Origin: Cyclospora cayetanensis
Lineage: Eukaryota; Apicomplexa; Conoidasida; Eucoccidiorida; Eimeriidae
NCBI RefSeq assembly: GCF_002999335.1
Contig: NW_020312297.1
Location: 1 to 17,212 of the forward strand
DNA length: 17,212 nucleotides
Reading direction: 5' to 3'
Of this stretch, positions 8,556 to 17,212 are shown piece by piece; position 1 is the first letter of the stretch; each line of letters starts with the position of its first letter. Position numbers and translations under genes: made by a program. The notes beneath the pieces are model-generated. The model searched no databases. It was not told the DNA's origin and saw only the letters and a program-made list of their open reading frames with translations.

Positions 8556-11500
8556 TGGACACGCCACGCAGGGGCCCCTCTTTCCGAGTACTTTGCAGCG
8601 ACGCATGAGCGACGGCGGCACTGCAGGCGGAAGAGGCCTCTCCGGCTTAGCAGCGGCAACAGCAGCAACAGCAGCAACAGCAGCAGCTGCTGCTGCTGCT
8701 GCAGGAGGAGGGGGGGCAGCAGCCTCTGCGACAGCAGCAAACGGCACAAACTCTCAGGGTGTGAGCGGCCTGCTCACTCTAAGCCTCGAGGCTACAACTC
8801 TAGGAGCTTCCGGAGCTGCGCAACCTACCGACGTCTTTAGCCGCATGGAGATCGCAGCCGTTCCAGAAGGTGTTTAAAAATAAGGCCGCCCTAAAAGAGA
8901 TCCCTACACACAGACACAGACACACAGACACACAGAGAGAGAGAGAGAGAGACAGAGACTCTAGACACGCAAACTCGCCCTCCTCTCGCAGCGAGGGAGG
9001 ACAGACAGACACTTAGGACGGCACAGTCTGTCTGCTGCATCGACAATTAGAAGCAGAAGCCACTCCAGGGGCAGCCGGCTCTAGAGAGCAGTGCAGCAGC
9101 AGCAGCAGACAAAAAGTAGATTCCTTTTAAACTGCCTCCTGTGGGAAACAGACACCTGCTTTCTAGAGCCCCTCGCCACCTGCGAGCTCCAGCTGCTCGT
9201 CTGCTGTATGTACACCTCGTGCTTCTTCTGCACTCAGGCGGAGTAAGCACAGCCGTCGGAACGCATGTTCAAATGCCTTTGCAAGAAGTCTTACAGCAGC
9301 CGCAGACGGAGTCTGCTCGCGCAGCGGAGGCTGCAGCGGAGGCTGCAGCGGAGGAAGCAACTGCTGCCGCTGCAGATGCAGCTGCCGCTGCTGCTGCTGC
9401 CGCAGTTGCAGCTGCGAAATCTGCGTCGAATGAGGCCGAAGCAGCGGCTTTGGAGGCACTGGCAGCTGCGAAGGAGGTAGCAGTAGCCGCGGCTAAAGCC
9501 CCCCAGGTTACTCCCAGCGGTTTAATTGCCCCCCCCCCCTGTGTCTCTTCAACGCATCGAACCCCCCACCCACCCAATCACCACCTTCTCTGCCACCACG
9601 GTACGTTTGCAACAGGCAGACTTGGTGCCTTGAGGCTCATGCTTCCTCGAAAGGGAGAGACAGAGAGAGAGACAGAGAGAGAGACAGAGAGATCCGTCTT
9701 ACAGCCTCGTGCCTTGCGCTGCCTTCCCTGTTGAAAGAGAGGCGACCTCGAGCTGCATGCCCTCCCCCCTTCCCCCTCGCATGCATGTGCTCTGTGCTGT
9801 ATATGTATGTATATATGTATATGTATGTGCATTCTGCTGCATGCATGTGCTCTGTGCTGTATATGTGTGTATGTATGTATATGTGTGTATGTATGGGCAT
9901 TCTGCTGCATGCATGTGCTCTGTGCTGTATATGTGTGTATATATGTATATGTATGTACATTCTGCTGCATGCATGTGCTCTGTGCTGTATATGTATGTAT
10001 ATATGTATATGTGTGTATGTATGGGCATTCTGCTGCATGCATGTGCTCTGTGCTGTATATGTGTGTATGTATGTATATGTGTGTATGTATGGGCATTCTG
10101 CTGCATGCATGTGCTCTGTGCTGTATATGTATGTATATATGTATATGTATGTGCATTCTGCTGCATGCATGTGCTCTGTGCTGTATATGTATGTATATAT
10201 GTATATGTGTGTATGTATGGGCATTCTGCTGCATGCATGTGCTCTGTGCTGTATATGTGTGTATGTATGTATATGTATGTGCATTCTGCTGCATGCATGT
10301 GCTCTGTGCTGTATATGTGTATATGTATGTATATGTATGCATATATGTATGTGCATTCTGCTGCATGCATGTGCTCTGTGCTGTATATGCGTGTATGTAT
10401 GTATATGTGTGTATGTATGTGCATTCTGCTGCATGCATGTGCTCTGTGCTGTATATGTATGTATATATGTATATGTATGCATATGTATGTGCATTCTGCT
10501 GCATGCATGTGCTCTGTGCTGTATATGTGTGTATGTATGTATATGTATGTACATTCTGCTGCATGCATGTGCTCTGTGCTGTATATGTATGTATATATGT
10601 ATATGTATGTGCATTCTGCTGCATGCATGTGCTCTGTGCTGTATATGTGTGTATGTATGTATGTATATGTATGTGCATTCTGCTGCATGCATGTGCTCTG
10701 TGCTGTATATGTGTATATGTATGTATATATGTATATGTATGTGCATTCTGCTGCATGCATGTGCTCTGTGCTGTATATGTGTGTATGTATGTATATGTAT
10801 GTGCATTCTGCTGCATGCATGTGCTCTGTGCTGTATATGTGTGTATATATGTATATGTATGTACATTCTGCTGCATGCATGTGCTCTGTGCTGTATATGT
10901 ATGTATATATGTATATGTATGCATATGTATGTGCATTCTGCTGCATGCATGTGCTCTGTGCTGTATATGTATGTATATATGCATATGTATGCATATATGT
11001 ATGTGCATTCTGCTGCATGCATGTGCTCTGTGCTGTATATGTGTGTATGTATGTATATGTGTGTATGTATGGGCATTCTGCTGCACGCATGTGCTCTGTG
11101 CTGTATATATGTGTATATGTATGTGTATATGCATATGTATGTGCATTCTGCTGCATGCATGTGCTCTGTGCTGTATATGTGTATATGTATGTGTGTATGC
11201 ATATGTATGTGCATTCTGCTGCATGCATGTGCTCTGTGCTGTATATGTGTGTATGTATGTATATATGCATATGTATGTGCATTCTGCTGCATGCATGTGC
11301 TCTGTGCTGTATATGTGTGTATGTATATATGTGTATGTATGTGCATTCTGCTGCATGCATGTGCTCTGTGCTGTATATGTGTGTATGTATGTACATATGT
11401 ATATGTATGTGCATTCTGCTGCATGCATGTGCTCTGTGCTGTATATGTGTGTATGTATGCATATGTGCGTATGTATGTGCATTCTGCCTGCCGTCTTGTC

Positions 11501-11743
11501 AGGACCGTCCAAGCCGCACGGAAGTCAGACTGCTTGCCGAGACGCTGTTGCAGCGGCAGACGCTGCGGAGATCGATGGAGGAGCACACCTCAGCAGCAGA
11601 CGCGAGTGGAGAGGTTTGTCTTCCCCCGAGTTGGGGGGAGGCTGCTCTGCAGAGGGCCCCCCCCGCATGCTTGCAGCCAATAAGGCAGAGGGAGATTCTC
11701 TGACTTCCTCCAATCCCCGACACCGCAGAAGCAGCAGCATCGG

Positions 11744-11782
<39 letters not shown>

Positions 11783-14378
11783 CTCTGCACATTCCACTTT
11801 GTCTGCTTTTGCACGAGCCTTCCGACCAAGCGTCCAGCGCCTCATGGGAAATCGCCTTTCTCGCCACAGCTTTTTTTCCTGCTCCTCCTCTGGAGCTGCT
11901 GCTGCTGCTGCTTCTGCCGCGGCAACTGAGAGTAATGCTGCTGCTGCTGCTGCTGCTTCCGGCGCTGCAGCAGATGACGCACTGCTGCGGAAGGAGGCAG
12001 AGGCAGCAGCAGCACCCGCCGCCGCTGCTGCTTCTGAGGCATTCATATGGCAGCAACAGCAGCAGCAGAGAGACGCAGCAGACACAGCCAGCGGTCGTCC
12101 TCTCATCACAGCTCAGGATCACTGCAGGGGATTCGAGGCAGAGGAGCAGCAGTCGTATTACTTCTCGCGTGCCCAGCAGCAGCAGCAGAAGCAGCACCAG
12201 AAGCAGCATCAATCTCTCCAGGAGGCTGCGGCAGCTCCGCTCAAGGGAGAATGCAGAAAGGCGTTTCTTCCACCCACTGCGGCTGCGGCAGCAGCAGAGA
12301 ATGTGCAGCAGCCTCCAGGGAAGCATCAAAGCCTCTTTGCGTTTAGCCACAGACTTCTGCACCCGACAGAGAGGGCTGGAGAGCTTAGCAAGCGGCAGCC
12401 GCAGCATTTCCAGCAGCAGCATGCGCATGAGCAAGGTTTGTGTAATGAGATGATCTCAGGTTTAGGGAAGCGCAGTGGATGCTCAGCAACGGCTGCAGCT
12501 GTACATACCGGTTCTGTCTTGCGTTCACGAGGGGCCTCCTTTCAGCATCTGCAGCAGCAGCAGCAGCTGCACACTCAGAAGGGTTTTTCTGCGGAGAGTA
12601 GCTACCCGCACGCTCAGCAAGTGCAGCAGGTGCCGTTGCAGCATCCCCAACAAGTGCAGCAGCAAGTGCAGCAGTTGCCGTTGCATGCTCAGCAGCAAGT
12701 GCCGCAATACGACATCCAGTTTGGAGGCCTCTTGGTGCGTCTCCTGAGGAAGTTGAGCGCAAAGTGTCACTGCCAGTTCGACGTGTGGGAAGCGGAAGCC
12801 GTGGGAGTTGCGGATGCAGCGTCTGCTGCGGCTGTGGAGGCTGCAGCAGCAGCTCCCGGCTCTGAAGGAGCAGTCCTCACCACAGCAGGAGGGAGAGGGG
12901 GAGCTAGCGAGTTGGCAGCGGGGAAAGCGGAGGAGGAGGCAGTGGTGTCGGATGGGAAGACGTTGGGTGCCTTGCACATGCATCTGTTGGGCTTGCACCG
13001 CAAGTTTGCCATCAAGCTGCTGGAGGTGGATAGGACTGAAGCCAGCAGGCTGAAGTATAGGACGCACAGCGTTTTGCAGGAGGGGCTGCAGCTGCGAGAC
13101 TTGTGCGAGCAGCTGTGGAACGCTCGCGCTGCTGCTGCAGCGAGTGGCGGGGGGAGGTTTCTTCTCACGACTCAGCAGAAGCTGCTCTTGCTGCAGCTTC
13201 AGCAGGAGCCGTTGCAGCAGCATCCGGAGCTGCTGCTGCAGCAGCTGGATCCTCAGATCCTGCCGCAAAGGGCCTTGCCGGTGCCGCGCTACTTCTGGAC
13301 GGCTCGGGGAGTAACGACTGAGGGCTGTCGCGTGTTGGGAGTCGGGATGGAGAGGATCGAGGGCCGTACTTTGACGCAGGTGTTGCAGCAAATGCGCATT
13401 CCTTCGCGAGCGTCTTCGGCGCTGCTGATTCTGGAGATCTGCATCAAGTTCGTCCGCAGCCAGAAGGTTCTTGCATGCGACCTCAAACGGCCTCTGATAA
13501 ACTGGGATACGAAGCCAGGGAACGTGCTCGTGGAGCTGACGCGTTCCGCCACTTCCCTGCACTGTCTCCGGTGCGTCATCATCGACTTGGGAGACGCATT
13601 GCCAGGGCCCTCTTTCTTGTTTCCGACGAGGCACCAGCCTGGCATTTCGCCGTCTTACGTGATTTGCACGAAGGGCAGCTGCAGTCCGGAGTGCGCAATC
13701 CTCGTGTTTCTGCTTGCCAGCGGCAGCAAGAGCGAGTCTTTTCGGAAGACGTGGTACGGAGAAGTGGATCTGCAGCGGATGATCGCTGCGAAGCGCGAGC
13801 GTCTGCAGCACCGCTGGCAGCGCCTTCAGCAGCTCGGAGTCTTGCGACGAAAAGTTCACCTCTCGAGACAGCCGCCAGGCGCAGACGGCCAGATGAGGCC
13901 TCCCCTAGAGAGGGGATTCTGGGAAGTCGAGTTTACGGAGGGGAGCGTCGTTTTTTCCACGGGATTGGTTCTCGCGCAGCTCATGGGTGGACCCAATCTG
14001 ATCCACGTCGTTAACAGGAACGAAGTGCTCGTGCTCGACATGCTCTGCGAGTGGGGTTTCGAAGGCAGCACCAACCTTTTCAGCCAAAAGCCGAACCTTG
14101 GGCCCAACTGTCTCCTGCCGCAGTCAGGCGTGTTCTCGCAAGAGCCGTGGCTGTCGCTCGTGAGGCAGATGCTCCACAACACCCTCGCCTTCTGCCCTAC
14201 GGACCGATGGAGCTTCGCCGCCCTCGAAAGATTCTTGGTGAGCTTCCACAGAGCCTTCAAGGAGTACTGCAGCGGCGACGAAGTGGCCGCTAACAACACG
14301 CTGCAGCTCCTCGCGCAGAGGACGGAGAACAAGGCCCCCCTCACTCTGAAACAGCCGCAAGCTGCGGTGCGCCTCTGA
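7759..14378 (+). CDS. Divergent coccidian protein kinase, three exons
   Basis: Predicted exons are 7759-8869, 9238-9600 and 11503-14378 (4350 nt, 1449 residues). Both introns are phase 1: codons split as G|GC (residue 371) and G|GA (residue 492). The N-terminal half is low complexity: 10 Gln at residues 21-30, 11 Ala at 256-266, an Ala/Glu/Lys-rich stretch at about 397-458, and 12 Gln at 573-584. The C-terminal kinase domain has FAIK with the ATP-site Lys at about 996, a hinge-like MERIEGRTL, the catalytic loop NWDTKPGN (Asp 1160, Asn 1165; His and Arg of HRD replaced by Asn and Trp), DLG in place of DFG (Asp 1186), SPE (Glu 1221), and DRW with the late conserved Arg at about 1393. No clear glycine-rich loop is seen. 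Catalytic residues are kept, so activity is plausible; the substrate is unknown. A rhoptry-kinase-like or FIKK-like family is possible, but I cannot decide between them. The predicted N-terminus has no signal peptide, and an extra 5' exon is possible because the frame stays open upstream of 7759. Confidence 0.7.
8870..9237 (+). other. Kinase gene intron 1
   Basis: Donor CCAGAAG|GTGTTT and acceptor CTTCTTCTGCACTCAG|GCG, with a pyrimidine-rich tail at about 9217-9230. The exon 1 frame stops three codons into the intron (8875-8877), and the exon 2 frame continues correctly after splicing at phase 1. The intron holds CA/GA microsatellite sequence (about 8906-8960, including AG repeats at 8934-8952) and a short AGC run near 9093. 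Confidence 0.7.
9654..9692 (+). repeat. GA-rich 12-nt tandem repeat
   Basis: Units of CAGAGAGAGAGA begin at 9661, 9673 and 9685 and are flanked by further GAGA sequence. It lies shortly after the intron 2 donor and about 90 nt before the minisatellite. Confidence 0.85.
9781..11486 (+). repeat. 26-copy minisatellite with 60-72 bp units and a TGCATGCA core
   Basis: Each unit has a constant core of about 38 nt (GCATTCTGCTGCATGCATGT followed by GCTCTGTGCTGTATATGT) and a variable tail of TATG/TGTG/CATA tetramers ending in GTGC, GGGC or GTAC. Core ATGCATG start positions run from 9781, 9841, 9909, 9969 and 10037 to 11355 and 11423. Unit spacings are 60, 64, 68, 70 or 72 bp, mostly differing by one or two tetramers. 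68, 64 and 70 are not multiples of three, so any translation changes phase from unit to unit. No unit contains TAA, TAG or TGA on either strand, so all six frames are open. Unit 21 (11085) has a C substitution in the palindrome. Confidence 0.95.
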
Positions 14379-14610
14379 ACCCGCAGACAACGCGACAACA
14401 AACGCAGAGAGAGGAGCTGAAGCAATACGTCCCACAGAAAGTGCCTTCCCGCCATGGCAGCCAAAAGTGCCCCCACGCGTTGCCCTCCCTCTCCTGTGAG
14501 AGGAGGCAACAAAGCGGCAGGCAGAGAAGAGAGCGCAAAGGCAGCAGCAAAGCCTCCAGATCGTCAACCTGATATCCGAAGGCAAAGGCCTCAGAGCAAC
14601 GCATACACAC

Positions 14611-14785
14611 AGAAAGAAAGAAAGAAAGAGGGAAAGAGAGAGGGAAGGGGAAAGGGAAAGAGAGAGGGGAAGGGAAAGGAAGAAAGAGGGAAAGGGAAAG
14701 AAAGAAAGAGAGAAAGGGAAAGAAAGAAAGAGGGAAAGAGAAAAAGAGAGAGAGAAAGAAAGAGAAAAAGAGAGAGAGAGAGAGA
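14611..14785 (+). repeat. 175-nt uninterrupted polypurine tract
   Basis: Every base from 14611 to 14785 is A or G, in GAAA, GGAAA and GAGA patterns. The tract is preceded by ACACAC and ended by a C. It starts 232 nt after the kinase stop codon, so it may be transcribed as part of the 3' UTR. Mirror-like purine runs of this length can adopt triplex DNA. Confidence 0.95.
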
Positions 14786-15790
14786 CAAGGACGAGGAGAT
14801 CATATAAGACCCTCCCTGAAGCCGCTTCAGAGGCAACAGGTTCGCATCGTAGTACAGGGGGGTGAACGGCAGCGGCAGCACTGCTTGCACGAGGAAGCTC
14901 AGCAGACAGAACGGAGCGACGACTGCAGCGGGGAGAAATCAGAGCGCCGGCTCCTCCACTAGGGAGCAGCAGCTTTAGCAGCGAGGAGGCGAGAGAAGAA
15001 AATCCGATAGAGTATAGACGGACTAGAAGTTTTCGCGCAAAGGCTTTTTGTAGAGCTGTTTGACAGTTGAGAGGAGACAGGGGGGCAGCAAGGCAGAAAA
15101 AGGGGAGACAGGCACATCCCAGCAGGCCTTAGGGCCTCTAAGAGGGCCCCTCATGGCCAAACCAGGAGTACTCCCACCAAATTACTCACGGGGAGACAGA
15201 GAAAGGAGGGGCCCCTAGGAGCTGTAGAGCACAAAGAATGTGCCAAAGGGCAAAAACGAATCCACCAGCTTTCGGGCAGTCTCTTTTCGTTAGGGCCGCA
15301 CGCCTTCGGCATGCCACAAAAAACCCTACTGCCTGAAGGCTAAACTTAATCTTAAGTCTGTGTACTAGTGATGGCAACCTAGGCCGCTTCCAGAGCACCA
15401 TGCATGCGCTCGACGTGGCGGCTCAGCACGCCACACCAGCGTCTAGAGAGCGTTTTGTTTCATTGAGCGGCGAGAAAGCGGAAGCCGCTTCAGGTCCAGG
15501 TGTACCTTAGGGGCCCCCCTTCATGCGAATAGATTGCTATGGCCTTTCTGATGCTGCACTTCAAAGGGCCCCCTATTCCCCCTCCTTCCCCATTGCACGG
15601 CTACAGACGCTGGCTCTGTAAGGTAGGGGAGGGGCCTCTTGGGGGCGAGTCAAGGAAGTCGCATCCAAAAAAGAGGTTGCCTCAAACACTTCTGGGCGGC
15701 TCTAAATGCGCCAAGTGTCTGTTAACAGAGCCACAGGAGTTGCGGCAGCCGAAAAACTGGCTAGAAAACTCGGGTGGCTCAAAAAGCCGC

Positions 15791-15808
15791 CAGCTAGCTA
15801 GCTAGCTG
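15791..15808. repeat. Palindromic AGCT tetranucleotide repeat (second copy)
   Basis: CAGCTAGCTAGCTAGCTG is an exact 18-bp palindrome, the same design as the 22-bp copy at 449-470. A further AAGCTAGCTG follows at about 15812-15821. Confidence 0.9.
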
Positions 15809-15984
15809 ACGAAGCTAGCTGTGCGCGCACCCGCCTGACAGCCTACACCGCCCCCGCAGTCAAGGCGAGAGCAGCAGCAGCACTTGCCCCCTCTTTCCCC
15901 TCCCGCGCAGAAATGTAGGAGAAGGAGGGCCCCAAACCTACTGCGCTCTTCCCTGTAGAGCCCTCTCGCAAAATACCCCTTGCC

Positions 15985-17212
<1,228 letters not shown>

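Larger units (their letters stand above)
9601..11502 (+). other. Kinase gene intron 2, containing a minisatellite
   Basis: The donor ACG|GTACGT is close to ideal, and the acceptor CTGCCTGCCGTCTTGTCAG|GAC has a pyrimidine-rich tract. Both imply phase 1 and join the Ala-rich exon 2 frame to the kinase frame. A weaker donor at 9507 (CAG|GTTACT) would be phase 0 and would not restore the kinase frame with this acceptor. The intron starts with a GA-rich 12-nt repeat (about 9654-9692) and is then almost entirely minisatellite (9781-11486). The exon 3 frame is open back through the minisatellite to 9807, so software may wrongly extend exon 3. Confidence 0.72.
14379..15984. other. Intergenic region between convergent genes
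   Basis: About 1.6 kb between the kinase stop and the PUS10 stop; it must hold both 3' UTRs. It contains the purine run (14611-14785), GGGCCC motifs at about 15134, 15208, 15511, 15567 and 15926, and an AGCT palindrome (15791-15808). Short open frames on both strands show no recognisable domain. No polyadenylation signal could be assigned with confidence. Confidence 0.55.

Noticed and set aside
9781..11486. CRISPR-like array
   Set aside because: The regularly spaced core is about 38 nt, but the intervening tails are simple tetramer repeats and not unique spacers, and the context is eukaryotic.
9578..11586. Long minus-strand and plus-strand open frames of about 590-660 codons through the minisatellite
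   Set aside because: They exist only because the repeat unit lacks stop triplets in all frames. Unit lengths break the phase, so no frame gives a consistent repeat protein, and splice sites frame the array as an intron.
11499..12762. Minus-strand frames rich in Leu, Ala and Cys opposite exon 3
   Set aside because: They are shadows of CAG/GCA repeats in the kinase coding strand and carry no domain.

Overview
The window looks like nuclear DNA of a coccidian apicomplexan, most likely Eimeria. The signs are dense CAG/CTG trinucleotide repeats that translate as long glutamine or alanine runs inside otherwise conserved proteins, short TTTAGGG telomere-like remnants, GT-AG introns, and a decayed chromodomain-type Ty3/gypsy element. 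This resembles the repeat-rich chromosome segments known from Eimeria. The species cannot be fixed from sequence alone.

Layout. 1-448 is extreme low-complexity poly-C/poly-G sequence with no credible gene. 449-1830 is GC-rich, unassigned DNA with a palindromic AGCT repeat, telomere-like units and a CTG/CAG hairpin. About 2000-6900 is a less GC-rich, repeat-poor island. Inside it, 3095-5112 holds the broken remains of a plus-strand chromovirus retrotransposon: RT/RNase H scraps, an integrase, a GPY/F-like end and a chromodomain, in the canonical order but with stops and frameshifts. 7759-14378 is a predicted three-exon plus-strand gene for a roughly 1449-residue protein with an alanine/glutamine-rich N-terminal half and a divergent protein kinase domain at the C-terminus. 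Its second intron (9601-11502) carries a 26-copy minisatellite that happens to be open in all six frames. 14379-15984 is intergenic, with a 175-nt pure purine run. 15985 to the window end is the 3' part of a minus-strand gene for the tRNA pseudouridine synthase PUS10, with three exons in view and an uninterrupted polyglutamine tract of at least 42 residues running off the edge.

The two genes converge and have no evident functional link: one is a probable signalling or secreted-type kinase, the other an RNA-modification enzyme. The exon models were made by hand by matching splice sites and phases. The PUS10 model is supported by protein family motifs that cross both junctions. The kinase model rests on phase agreement, splice consensus and the C-terminal kinase motifs, and its true N-terminus is uncertain.
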